DNA of 64,000 nucleotides, from the NCBI GenBank assembly GCA_013397115.1, contig VWZW01004510.1, forward strand, positions 434,001-498,000. The letters are read 5' to 3'. Source of the stretch: Edolisoma coerulescens (taxonomy: Eukaryota; Chordata; Aves; Passeriformes; Campephagidae). Of the stretch, positions 38,142 to 51,700 are shown piece by piece (positions within the stretch are counted from its first letter, which is position 1; each line of letters opens with the position of its first letter). The translations under genes were made by a program, and so were the position numbers. A model generated the notes under the pieces. It saw only the letters and a list, made by a program, of their open reading frames with translations, searched no databases and had not been told where the DNA came from.

Positions 38142-41100
38142 ACAGACTGTAATTGAGTTGGATTTTTGTCTTTAATCTTTCACCCATTTGTTAAAATTTT
38201 TGATGAATTTTGTTCTTTTACACAGAATTATCTCTCTTTAATGCTACTGGTTTCCTAATGTAATTATCATCCAGACTTCATTAATCATGTTTAAAGTACT
38301 TTCAGATATTCATGCATAATTTCTGCATGTTAATTTAACTCGTTTATTGGAATTTATTTAATGTCCTTAAGTACCACAGGATACACATCTCTATGTGTGT
38401 CCTGGTTAATAGACTGACCTGGTTCTCAAACGTTAAGTAGACTTTTATTTGTATGGGGCTTAGCTATAATGACCAGAGAGTCACTTTTGGCAGTGTTTTG
38501 CATTGTAACTGCAGTGCACACGCTTTCTTTAAGACAGGTCTACTAAAACCTGAAGTTCAGAAAGTTTCCAAATTACACGTAGAGGCTGTTCCCTTTTTAC
38601 TGGGAAAATTAGTTTGCATCAGCATCTATTTCAGCTGATAGTAGTGAGAAACCAGTGAAAAACAGATCAAATAGAAGCTGGCATGTGAAAATAGAATACA
38701 TTAGAGGGTAGAGAATATATTATTTATGCATATGGTTCTTTTTGTAAGCAAAAAAATTTGTTATTGAACTCTGTCTTCATTTTTCCCTTGTTTGTTTTAT
38801 AATCATTCCATTGCTCCTTTCAGTTGTAATGTCAAAGTTTCCAGGCAAGGATCACATCAGATATATGTGTGCTTACATGGTATCTATCACAATGATTCTA
38901 GTTAAAAACTACAATAGCTGCCCTTAAACAAATAATTATAATCACATAAGGAAATGAATGCAATTTACCAGTCTTAGGAGACAAGAGCATCCTGACAATT
39001 ACTGCTGCTTCAAATAGATCATAATAGGCACTGATCCCTTCCCAATAAGCTAATTAATTATTAATGGTTTTAATTATTAATTATTGCAAATTATTAATAA
39101 CATTAAATTTATGGTACACGTAAAATCACTAACAACAGAAAATTCATCAACAAGTTTGTGATAATATACCTTTAAATATATTTTATTTATTTCATATTTT
39201 TTGAGTTGAAAATTTCCATAGTTTTAAGAATATTTAAAGAATTCAATTGTCAGATTTTACCTCTGTTGGTTTTGATCATATAATATAGTCCTGTTGTTTT
39301 CTGTGTAACATATTCCTTCTAAATTTTCATTGGCCCTCTAATTCCTCTGCCAGTGTACTTGGCCATGGTCCATATCCTTGCTGGTTCACACTACTACAGA
39401 TTAATGTGGTAACTGTACTTAATGATGAGTGATTAAAAACATCTTTCTGGGAACTGCAAATATGCTTCTAAATTATCCTTTCAATGCCCTTTAAACATTC
39501 ATTTGTTAGATTCCGCATATTTCATGTGCTTCAGTGAGAGAGAGAAATAAGGAAAAAAATGGGCAAATTTCCTCCTTGCACGTTTCTTCACACCTCCTTA
39601 CACGTTTCTTCACACCCAAAAATATGTGGGGAGGCAAACTCAATGGTCCAGTGCTCCATGGGCAAAGAAACCTAAGGGGATTGTGAAATTTAAGCCTACA
39701 GGCTGTGCATAGGCTTCTTGTAGCTATGAATGTTTCCTGTTTCATTACTTATCTTCAAAAAAATCCTTATTTGAATTACATCTTTTCCTAAGAAGATTGA
39801 ATGGGAAAACTGTGCAGCAATATGGTAGGCTACTCAGATGAGAATATATTCATTTAATAATATTTTTGATAATCTATTTCCAAGAATTTTAATTGTAAAC
39901 GGTAGGATTTGACCCATGTTATGTCTGTACATTTAGATATAAAATACCAACGTAGAAGAGACACTTTATTGTTGCTTATAGTTCTCTTGAGTTATGACTG
40001 TGTCTGGGTGAATGGTTCATCCCATCAAATCTGAACCTAGCTAATAAAAACAAGATAGTTTTTGTTCAGCAAATGCCTGTGCCTTGGTATGTATTAGATT
40101 CAGCCTTAACTCTGCTGAACTGTTCACCTCCTCTTCATCATTAATCAATTTAGTGACAGCATAAATGTATGAGCAACTTTTTCATGACACTTGTATCGTG
40201 CCTTTAATAGCAGAGATGAAATGTTTCAGTGGGATGCCTTCTGGAAAATGTGCTGTTCTGCATCTTCCATCTTCATTGTATTTTATGCATTTAAGGGTAT
40301 ATGGTCAAACCCAAATAATAGGATATTTAACTCTCTGTCCCCATAAGTCAACACTAAAGACACTCCATGTCCAGTTTGCTGCTAGATAGTTTGCTGATGG
40401 AAGAAAGCTGTTGTTGTTGGCTACACAGGAAGAAACTACCAGAAAATTGTATATCGTGTATAAAACCTTAGAACTTCTTTTTGTGTCAGTTCCTACCAGT
40501 TTAGGGTGAGGATGTAAATGGTTGATCAAATTCACCAATAAAGACCAGCACTGCCTTTGTAATTGCTGGATGTAGAGTAGTTATTATTATATGAACTGAG
40601 ATTTGGTCCAGTTGGTTAAATACATAACCTTGCAGAGCTAAAATATGACATTTCTTTTCAAAAAAAGCTTAATCCTTTTGCTTGCTTGATGCTAGAAGTG
40701 GTTTTTTCTTTGAGTATGAAGACATGTGCATAGGGATGTGTGATGGGGAGAGAGAACATGGTGACGAGCAGAGTTAATTTTTGGAAAAAGTCTAAGAACT
40801 TTTTCAAAGAGCAACAGAGGTGTTGTCCCCAAAAGAAAATAGCCAGGAGCATTAGATACCACCACGGCTTTTTTAAGTTTGTATTGAAATTAATACGGCT
40901 TCTGTAACTGCAAGATAAAATCAAGGTAACGGAAATAGGAAAAATATGGGGTTTTAAGAGGAAAGCAGTAGTTGATCTTCTTTTTTTAATAAAGATTATG
41001 TGAATTGGATGATATCTTGAATGTTAAAATAGCATCTGAGTTTCCAACAGAGCATACACAGCATTCACTGTAGTGGTAGTTGGGAAATGCTGCAGCCTGG

Positions 41101-42930
41101 AAGTGTCTCCAAATAAAACATTAATTGTCTTTAAAAATAAGGTCATAACATTATCTCTTCTTTATTTTAAATAGAGGAAAAACCTTTTTCATTTAGATCC
41201 TTTTCTTCCAGCCAGGCCAAGTCAAGTAGACTCAAGTAAACATTGTGTGTCTATTGCAGAACTAGATTATACTGCACGGAGTGAGATAAGGGTAACAGTT
41301 AAAAGTTACTGAAACCTCTTAGGTCCTTGTCAAACAGCTCATTGAAATAATGTTCTGTTCAGTACACAGAAAACACATAACAATGCAACAGAAACACTTT
41401 GTTTGCATTTGTTCAGGCTCATCTATACAATTAATTTTTGACATAGCTACCCATGAGTGACAATCCCAACTGCACACTCATAAAATGTGTGCCAGACCAT
41501 GCCATCCACTACTCTTTCTGAAATGCTCATGTAAAACCAGTAGCTCTTCTAAAGAACAAAAATGTGGCAGATTTGAAGGGTGATAAAAACTACTGGTAGT
41601 ACTCTATGTTTGTGGTTTTATGGATACAGGCTGTATTCACTGCTTAGCTCTGAAGACAGCAATTAATTTTATAATGGTCTCTCCCAGTTTGCTCATTCCA
41701 AAAGTGTCCAAGTGATTCAGAAATACCACTGAACTTATATTCAGATGACTCCAACAAGGTAAAAGAGCTGCGTTATCCTGATTTGTAAATAAGGAACTGA
41801 GATGCTGAGAGGATTAGATCAGAAGTGCCTCCTTTGTGTCTTCCACTTAGACCTAATTTTTCGACCTATTGAAGAATTAAGAGCTCTGATCTCCTTGTGT
41901 TCAGTTGCAGCTGAGAGTGCAGGTGTTACATAGGTGTGTAAATCTGAGTGTGGGCAATGGGCAGGAGTATGTGCATCTTTTTGTGCAGATACAGAGTGCC
42001 ATTGGCCTATCCATTACTAAAAGGTGTTGTCAGGGCAGCAGAGATGCTGGAGGGTTCTGAAGGTTGTGAGTGATCTCACTGAAGGTACTGACATCGTTGT
42101 AAAATTTGAAATTTGAAGAAATTACCTTAATATTTATTAAAATACAATATGCACGCGTGTAGAGAGTTATAAAAATATTATGAAGTTGATTGCATTTCTC
42201 CAAAAAAGGGACAAAAGATATTTTTCATTTTTATCCTCTGAGAGAAACAGCATCTGGTGCTGACAATAAGCTAAAAACCTGAATACTTGAGTTCAGTTCT
42301 GAGAGAACAGGTTGTCTTTTTTCTACAACATATACAGTTTTCGTGGTTTTTCTGTGAAGTGATCACTCCTATGGTGGTATTATTATTATTAGCATTTACT
42401 TTAATAGGATTTTGGTTAGAAAAAGGTGAGATACATTACTTTCTCCTCCATTTTAAAGTTCATACTCACAAAAGAAGAAGAGAGGCAAAATGAAACACAC
42501 TGAGCATGGTGTTGCCAAGGCAACAAGTACTTGAGCCTCCAAGGTGAAGTGTGACTGAAATGCCTATGATGCCATTGCACAGGGACATGTGGTCTCCCAC
42601 ACTTAGAACTAAAATCAACTCCATTTAAAATTAAATTGAATTAAAAGCTCTACTCTTAATACCTGTGAGTATTAAGACAGTTCAGTCTCCAGCCAGCAGA
42701 CCATGGAAAGAGGAATTGATTTCAGATATACTTGCAAATATTATACTCATCTGTGGACAAATGCTTAATCTGAATTTTAAGGTATTCTGAGAAAGATAGA
42801 GACTCTTGTGTTTTGTTTTGGCTTGGGAAAACTATTTATTGGCAAATATTGATAACAACTAGGGAAAAGGAAATTTTCTCTGAACCGAGAATTCAGAAAA
42901 TGTGTGTAGACCTTCTGTTCAATAATAATT
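38142..42930. other. ROBO1 intron, no gene recognised
   Basis: AT-rich intron that includes a dense run of TAAT/ATTA cores at 39047-39110 and a 22-base tandem duplication at 39571-39614. No exon or strong transposon match was seen. Confidence 0.55.
39571..39614. repeat. Tandem duplication, 22 bases twice
   Basis: CCTCCTTGCACGTTTCTTCA plus CA at 39571-39592 is followed directly by the same unit with one change (G to A) at 39593-39614. This is a recent-looking local duplication. Confidence 0.92.
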
Positions 42931-42978
42931 AGAAGCATAGAATCATTTAGGTTGCAAAAGATCTTTAAGAGCATTCAT
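42931..42978 (-). mobile_element. Short CR1 LINE 3' tail, minus orientation
   Basis: Two octamer-like units (AGAAGCAT, AGAATCAT) are followed by TTAGGTTGCAAAAGATCTTT. This is the reverse complement of the CR1 3' end. Only about 50 bases are recognisable. Confidence 0.75.
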
Positions 42979-45900
42979 CATAGGCTATGAAAATACCAGA
43001 GTTCCTAGGTGAATGTTACCGTGTCTGATTTCTCTCTACAAGGAGGTTTTATACAGTCAATGCTGCTTCATGACTGATTTGTAGGCTGTATATTGTATGT
43101 GGACTGTATGATAATATATTGTATTGTAGACTGTATTTATAGACTGTAACATTGTTACAGTCACTGTGGGCTATGTGAGGGTTCCCTGTCTATTCTGAAG
43201 CATGGTTGCATCACAGTTGATGTTTGTGGTTTTTTTTTTTTTTTTCCTCTTCACTTGGTAACTGTAATAACATTTATTATTAATATAAATAGTTAAAACT
43301 GAAAATATCACTCACACCCAACATTGCCTACCCAAAGCTTAAAAAAATCATGAGATAGGCTGAGAAAAAAAGACAAGACTTTTCCTTTCCAACTATTTTA
43401 ATTCTTTGAACTTGAGCTTCAACTTTTTTTTTGTCTCTTCAGACAAAATAATAAATAAAGATTGAGGGCCTGACAGAATCATGTGACTCCAGAACCTGAG
43501 GATTCAAAGCTCTAATGAAATGCTGGACAGTTGCAGCTAAATTCCTAGCTTCATAGCAATGGGGCAGTTTTCTTCTTGCTGTTCACTAAGATAGCTCTTG
43601 ACTGGGCCCTGTTCCATCACAAGAGATCCAGGTGCTAGATCCAGGTGTTTCACCAACAATGAGTAGTGGAATCAGGATCGGAGCAAAGATTACAGACATC
43701 TAGGCTGAATGGAACCCTGTCCAAATCTCAGGAAAAAGCCAATGAACACATGCAAAGTAGCTGACTCCCTCACTTTTTAATCGAGTTTTTTCAAATTAAA
43801 GGCATGGAGAACTGTATGTGAAAAGTGGGTTTTTTTAAACTCTCTTCACACAGATCAAACCTTAATAAGTGTTTCAGTAAAAGTTACAATGTGAAAACAC
43901 AGTTACTTCTTGAAGAATTCTTTCTTGAAATTGACTGAGTAATGTTTATCCTATGACAGTAATTGTTGTTTTGGGATAATATTTAAAGAGGAGAATTTGA
44001 GGAAAGCAAATCTTATCTGCTACAGTGTATTTTACTTGCAGATCTGTTTGCTATCCAGGGCAAGAGAGTAGCTATAAGAGTGTAACTTCAATTTTGTGCG
44101 TAGGTTGTTTTGTGTAAGAGAATTTATCTAATGTTTGTTCTACAGAAGAAGGAAAAACAACAGGAAGAATTCCAAGCTAATGTTAATTTAGGAGCCATTA
44201 TTGATAAGTAACATTCAGAACTGGTTTGGGACTGATTTTGCTGTAAAAAAGTCTATTCAGTCATCATTTGCTATCATCTAGAATATTAGTTTCTAAACCC
44301 TTCAGTAGCTGGGAAAGAAGGGAACTTTAATGAGAAAACAGAACAGATAGAAAAGATATTCAGTTACTTACACAAAGAACTCATAGCCTAATAACCGCAT
44401 ATCAAGTCAGAGATTCTTTGCAATCAGAGGCATATTACGAGTAGAATTCTGATTGACATGGCTGAATGTGCTAAGAGAGGAACAGTCTTCTCATCTTTTC
44501 AGACCACCATGTTGATATTATGCTTTAGATTTTGAACAAAACAAGTGTTGAAAATTATTTGTAGGTGTAAACAAATGTGAGCATGTGTCTAATGTACTTC
44601 TATATATTGATAGACATAAGGTTATATAGTTTCTCTACATACATCCAATTGCAGTATCATCTATTCTAGAGGAGGTTGTGTTTGCTTGGTGTATTTTGTA
44701 AAAAGCCCAAATATTCTGCTCCAGGTGTTTTTTATCTCATGAAATATTGTTTGCTCTTAGTGCTTTATGGTGAAGAATATTCAGTGTGTTTGGAGTGGAA
44801 AAAATATTCTTTGTTGGACCTTTCATATGGTTTGCTTCTTTTGTGGAAGAAACTCTTTCTTTCATCCATGGCACTTGCTCATGGCCATGTAGAAATTTGG
44901 TATAAACAATAATAGTTACTCAAAAATTTAAAGTTCAAACTCATCAACATTGGGATAATATGTAATAATATGAGTGTTACTCTTTCTAGGAATAAATACC
45001 TTGTTTATAATAACTAGACCAGACAGAATTTTCTGCTATAAACTGAACAGTTATTTTCTAGTGAGAACCACTTTGGCTATTCTTTGGAAAACTTTGTACA
45101 ATCCTTTGAATTTTTAAACTGATCTTGGTGGTTTAACCCCAATCTACTCCTGGAAACTGAGGAGACAAAAAGAGATTAATCACCCTACTATAATGGCACT
45201 CCTTCCTGCCACTGATTTGTTCCTAGCTAGCACATAGGGGATATGGGTGCTACGACCCAAATCAGAGTTGATTGCAATAGCCAAGGAGATGCTCCTGCTT
45301 TTCTTGAGGTGAAACTTCTTAAAGAAGCAGTTTTCCCCAATAATTTGTTTACCAGGCTTCATCCTACACCATAAAACTGTGTTTGAAATTTAGCTCATTA
45401 TTGTACTTACCTGTCAGTATTAAAAAACAGGATACATCTTCATCTTTCTTAGTAATCATCTCTGGACATTAGCCCACGAAAAGGAGAAAACTTGGTTTTT
45501 GCTTTACCAGGTATAATAATCCTGGCAATATGTGGTATAAATACATAAACCTCAACAGTAATACTTTTAAACAGGTCTTTCACTAGCAATTAAAAACCAG
45601 AAAGCATTCCCCACCAAATAAATAAATGAAAATAAAACATGCACAGGTGGCAGAAAAGCTTCTTTCCACACTGGAGTAATTGACAATTTGCGGGAATTTT
45701 TTTTCTCCTGTGTGAAGCCTTCAAGACAGGCAATTCCTTGGCGTATTGCAGGAGCATGCAGTACAGATGTAAGGGAAAGCTAGGTGTCACTCAGTAAGGG
45801 ATCCTGTTGGTGTGATTGACACATAAAGCAACTTTTTTTGCCATTCTGACGTGTGCTTTCCTGTGGAGGGCTATCTCTGAGACAAACCATTGGAGTAAAC

Positions 45901-48539
45901 CCTTTCTGTTGTCATTTGGTGGGATTTTTATTTTAATGAAAGCAATCGGTCTTGTGTGCAAATACCAGCCTTTGCTGTTTGATATGCGCAGAAATCCAAT
46001 CAGATGCTTAATTAGATCTTAACACCAGTTCCAAACAGCTGGCTAATTCCCTTGTTTCTGATTAAAGAGATTACAAAAATAAAATTTAACATTGCATTTA
46101 CATACAGCTCTAAAAGGAAACACTTACCCATAAGTTTTAGCCATTTAGGAAATTCATGTCTGCTCAATGCTAGGGATCAAAGATTTTATCACGATGAATT
46201 GCAGAGTGGCAAGAGATTAAAAAAAAAAAAGGAAGAAGAAGAAATGGCAAATGGAATTTGTCAAATGTTCTGCTTGTTGATTATGGCAGGACCTAACTTG
46301 AAGGTGTGAGTGCATAGATGTATGCAGGAAGTACATGGTTTCATTCTTCTTCTTTGTGAAAACATGGAAATTAAGTTTGTTCACTAAACCATCACTTCCC
46401 ATGAGCTCAGAAGATTATTTTTCAAACAGGCCTGTTCTGAACACATGTACTAATTTGTTTAAAGCTGATTTATTATCTGTCAGAAAATAAGGTGGAACTA
46501 CATTTGTTTTCTGTCTAGTTTAATCTTTGAGTGGTTTCTTTTTTTAATAATTTTAAAATCAATTTTTAATCAGAAGTATAGTTATTCTAACGTCAGAGAG
46601 TGTTTGACATTTCCCTGTGTCTTCAGCAGTGATAGTATAAAACTTCTCTTCCACAATAACAGATAAACTCCTTTTAGCTGGAATTCTTGTACCAGTGTAT
46701 GCACCAGTGGTGAAGCCAATCTGGATCAGTGCTAAAAGGTAGTAGAAAATAGATTCCTAATGTTGTCATTTAGGACTAATTGAGATTCATTTAAGCACAT
46801 TAAAAGAGCTATTGTCTTACACAGAGAATTCATATGGAAAGCTTTCTGTGATATTTAAGTAAAAAATGTGTTGATTTTGTAGAAATGGAAATCATGGGAG
46901 CAGTGGAAAGTGGTAAGCAGCTAAACGAACTGTCTGCATGACTTGCTGACACATGGGTGTGAAGAAATACTTCCCTTTTCTGGCGATAAAAACAGAATTT
47001 GGAGAGCATCTCGAACTATTTACACTTAAAAAACCCCCAAACAAACAGGATGCATTCGAATCTGCTAAAAATAGTGGAGTATAAAATGAAGCTATTACAA
47101 ATATGTGGGTTTTTCTTATTCAGAGGAGTGGTGGGTGACAGATATTGCATCTACATTTTAGAGGTCTGTGTTTGAACCAAAGGGCTACAGGCCTCCAAAC
47201 CATGTGTGTCAGCCTTGTCTATTAGTGCAAGGGAAAACCTGGGAGACAGCTACATGAGAATCCTAAGCAGAAAAGGCTGTGTGAAAAAGAACAACTCTCC
47301 CTTCTTGATCTGTCGAATTTTTTACAAACACATTAATAAATGAGCATATTAAGAAGATCATAACTGACATTTTGTTTAGACTCCACCGAGACTTTGAAGA
47401 GATCTCTTGCAACACTTAACAAAAATATTGAATAGTCATGGGATGCAAGCTGTAAGTGTTGTGTTGCATCATAACAAAAACTGACTTAGATACACAAGAT
47501 GAAAATCGAGAATAAATGACCAGATTTTGCTGTCAACCCCTTGCACCCTCAATAAACAAACATACTAACTAAACAGAGGGGCCTATTTTAGAGCTTTTGA
47601 ATTATCCCATGCGAAAACAATCTACCAGATCAGGCCAAAGGACCAGCTTGGGTGTTTTTCTGACCAGCAGTTTAGGGAAGAAAAACTGTTGTAAGATGGT
47701 GTTTCCTCTCACATGCAGATTACGGAATCTCAGGTGAATGATTGTACTGAATAATGGTGTTTAATAGTCCTTAAAGGCTTTTCCTTACACTAAGTGATCA
47801 GACCACATTGGACTGCATTAATGTCAAGAGTCCCCTTCTCTCTGACCAGCTTTTTTTTTTTATATTCCCCTTCTGAAGGGCTTGAAGTTCAATATCAAGT
47901 TTACTTGTTTGACATTATCTGATGTGATTGGGATTTTGATTTAGTACAGTGCTGCAGTAGTGCTTGTAATCAAATATAAGTACACTTCACAATTGAAATC
48001 AGCTAAAGTAACTCTTAGTAAAATGGCTGGGTGTTCCCAGCAGCTGGGAAGGAGAACATGGGTTCAAACCATCACAAGCCCTTTGCTCTCTTCAGAGTTC
48101 TATTAGATGTTCACTTTTGTAGTCTGTATTGGGGTCCTTTGTTAAACTGCACCTCACCAGCTGAGGTAGCCTAAAAGTTGCCCTCCAGACCCTTCTGTGT
48201 TGAGGTCAGCTCAGCTTTCATTGCATCAGCAGTGGACAGTCCCTTCCACCATCCCATCATGAGCATCACGAACATAAAGCCCATGTTTGTCTCCTCAGAA
48301 CTGTCTTCCACTGCAGGGAATCGCAGTCACAACTTTTGTTCTTGATGTTCCCAACATTTTGTGGCAAGAAGGGTTGTAATTTAAACAATGAAATGAGTTT
48401 ATGAAAAAGACCTTCTTGTGGTTGATTACTAGGAAATAAGGGTTGAAAGGCACAAAATTGAAAATACAGAGGAAATTATTTCAAAATAAATAAAGAACAC
48501 CAAATAAATCGTCAAGTCTCAGAATCAAAACCACCTGAA
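42979..48539. other. ROBO1 intron, no gene recognised
   Basis: AT-rich intron. It contains a perfect 9-base inverted repeat with a 3-base loop at 43142-43162, set in TAGACTGTAT-like repeats, and a long T run near 43231. A purine tract lies near 46219-46243. No coding exon was seen. Confidence 0.55.
43142..43162. repeat. Perfect short inverted repeat
   Basis: GACTGTAAC, ATT, GTTACAGTC forms a 9-base perfect stem with a 3-base loop. It closes a run of degenerate GACTGTAT units starting near 43085. It is not followed by a T run acting as a terminator and is probably an accident of local duplication. Confidence 0.85.
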
Positions 48540-48725
48540 AAATTCTAGGCTACCTTGTTCCTCATCACGCAAACTCTGTTGCCTGTCTGCCATCAATTTT
48601 GTTGCTCTTTCCTGTACTATTTCTATTTGTGCTATGCACTACCTTTGATTTGCATGTAGTACCCAAGATGTGGACTCACTGTGGTTTTCTACTGTGGCAT
48701 GATAACGCTAAGCACTGGATCCAGA
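48540..48725 (-). mobile_element. Possible decayed CR1 fragment, minus orientation
   Basis: The order TTGTTGCTCTTTCCTGTACT, TTTCTATTTGTGC, TAGTACCCAAGATGTGGACT resembles the reverse complement of a CR1 ORF2 region in which a similar AAGGTGTGG phrase occurs. Divergence is high, so the call is tentative. Confidence 0.4.
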
Positions 48726-51700
48726 TGGAGCCCAAGCAACCTGCTGCATTTTATTCCATCACCTGTGAGAACTGAGAGAGGAAAAACCAAGAGGGATCCC
48801 CAGAATGTTCTGTGCAAAATGCCTCCCTGGCTGATCCATACAGTGCTATAAAAGCAGCAAACTGGCACTGTGCACATCTCATGGTACCTTGTTCTGCTTT
48901 CTGATTCTTATGTGCATCACTTCATAGCCCAGCCAAGACCATAGAATTTAATTTCCATTTCACTGTAACATTGCCCTTGTAGTTCTGACCACTTTTTTGT
49001 ACCCTAAACAGAAATACTGAAGGAGAGCAGAAAGTGGAGGCTTTATGGCCTTTATTTGTAAACAAGCAAACAAACAAGGGGGCAGAGAAGCTGACATAAC
49101 CTATCTGCTAGTAATTAGAGAAACCTGCTCCAGGTAATCATAAATTTATGTGTTTACCATATCATCAATTATTTTCTTCTTTATACTCCTAAAGAGATCA
49201 TGGGTAGCAAATGTTTCCCTGGACCAAACTTGTTAAATACCTTGTCAGTGATCAATGGAAAGAGAGTTTAAGCTCTTTAAAGATTTGTGCAACAGAGTGG
49301 AGGTTTAGAATTACCAGTGAGAGACCAGGCTGACTGTGAGCTCTCAGTTCGGGCTCTGAGCCATGAAATGCTTCTGGAACTCTGCTGCTGGCCACCAGGC
49401 ATTTTCTTATTTCAGGACTGCATGTACTCTCTACTAGAGTAAGAGTAGGAGGGAGATATTTATCTCTCTAGAGAAGCTGCAGGGTGTGCAGGCCGTGTAG
49501 TGTCTGAAAATGAGAAAGTCAACAGGTCTTTAGACCTGCTAATCGCTTGCACTATCTGAAATCATAAGGTTTTATAAGGTTCTACTTTTTCTTTTTGTCA
49601 TATTAGATATACAGCTGCATGCATGCTACAAGAATCTGCTGATTCCTGGCTGAGCCCCAAATTTGCCTTGACTCATTCTGCTTGATTCATTCTCTTGTGA
49701 CTTTGCCAATTTTTTTCTCGTTTCTCTTACCTCTTTGATTTACTCTTGCCCTTTTTCCCCCACACACATGGTATCTTGACTACTTTTTTGAAGGAGCAGC
49801 TTGTGCAAGATCAGAAAAAGAACCTTTAGAATGTATTTGGGAGGTTCACTCTTGAGCTTTGGTTCATTTAAGAATCTCTTGCAAGATGAAGAGTGAGATG
49901 TATTATCTTTATAAAATAAGTGCAGCATTTTAGGCTAATTGTAAAAATTCAGCAGAAGCATATTAGCTTAATGGAAGTAGAGTGCTTCAATAAAGTCAGT
50001 GATAACAATAATAATCTTGAATTGGTCTATTCCATGATAAAATGCTCAAAGCAGATTGTGAAGCTTGTTATTGGAGTAGAGGTCAAGAATGAGTGGGATG
50101 TGGGGAAATAGTTGGGCATTCCAATACACCAAGAGTATTAGCTGTTCAGACTCAGAAAACAAGAATTTTTCTTATCTGTAGCTGACTTCTGGATGCTATA
50201 ACATATCTTAAGTAGGAATGAAAAATAATTTTTGATTCATATTTGTGGTACACTTCTTCACAGTCTTAATTTAAAATTATAGTTTACTGGAGCTGATCGG
50301 TAGCAAGACTGTTAACTGTGTTAGGGCTCCAAGGTCACCACAAAGAATTTGTCTTCATTGTTTGCTGGTTTCTTTCTAGAATCTTATTTCTAGTGTGAAT
50401 GTTTAAAAACCAAAAAAGCAGCATTCCAGGACCTATATACACTATAGAAGAAAGATTTACAAATGTCTTTAAAGCTGCATTTTTTATCTTTCATTGCTGA
50501 TTTAGACAATGGAGCATTGTTGGTTTGTTCTATAGTCTTATTCCATTGGTAGGAATATCTCATAATGTGTTACTGTGTACCCAAAGTGCCATAGTGAATG
50601 TTAATTGTTACTAGCATGCAACAGCTAACTATAACTACCTAATTGTCAATTCTGTGGAAAACTATTTGGAGAAAAAGAAAACCTATAATCACAGAGAGCC
50701 TTTAATGCTTAATTAGCAGAGTCTTCAATTGCATTCCTTATGATGAAGCATGGTTCTGCATATTTTTTATTTTAAAGCTGGACCTAAATGTGTCATCTCA
50801 AGTATCAGATAAAAATCATTAGAGTGGATTTTTTTCTGAGGAAATACATCCGACCATAACTGATGCTGTAGAGTAATTCTGGTTGCTGTAGCATTTCCAT
50901 TATGAGTCCATTTTTTGCACAATTCTTAAAAGTCAAAAAAGGACATGTTTTAATAACTATCCTACTGGAAGTAGGGCAACATTGTGCATGTATAGGGCTC
51001 ATTAGTTATTTTTTCTTGTTCCATTAAAACTGCATAATTATGTCTTTTATATATAAAAATAGATTAAGTTTATAAGGACAATTTCTTTGCTGCACTGTCA
51101 ACTAAGTTAATTGCTTACATGTCTGCTCTACTAGAATTATCCTCTTTTAAAATACTTAATTTTCAGTCTTGGAGACTTGGTTTCTGTAATTGAAATAGCC
51201 TTCCATGTCTTACGGTTTCTGTGGTGTATCCTTCATTGTAGTGTTTGCACAGTATTAAAAAATGCTTTGTTTTAAAGGAGAAAACATCATGATTTCTTGA
51301 GTATGTGAGAATTAGTTGATTAAATGCGAGCCTATTCCTAATTGAGAAAATACCTCAAAAATCACCCCAAAACCAAATCCAAACAAAGAAATAAAATAAT
51401 AACACTTGAATTTAGAGGTTTATAGAAATGAAATTATAGTTCTCAATAACGCTTATTGTGAATATATGAGCAGAGGTTGTACCTTCATTTGTTTTCTGAG
51501 GAAATTCTGCTGTCTTAGGGAGCACTGCTGTTGGTTCCTTTGTGATCTTCAACATTTAGGAGATTTGAAATGGCACCTGAATATAGTGGGAAGTAAAAGT
51601 GGGCAAACTTTCAAAACTGTTCTACATGCATATGGTAACCACCCTGTAATTCTGATAGCTTAGTTTAGAATAATTACATTGACTGTATTTTCATTTCAGA

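Noticed and set aside
45125..45180. GTGGTTTAACCCCAA resembling the edge of a songbird LTR
   Set aside because: Only a few dozen bases resemble it and no opposite end or duplication was found, so it is too weak to call.
48061..48075. GGTTCAAACC resembling a tRNA T-loop
   Set aside because: No matching A-box, anticodon arm or acceptor stem at the right spacing.
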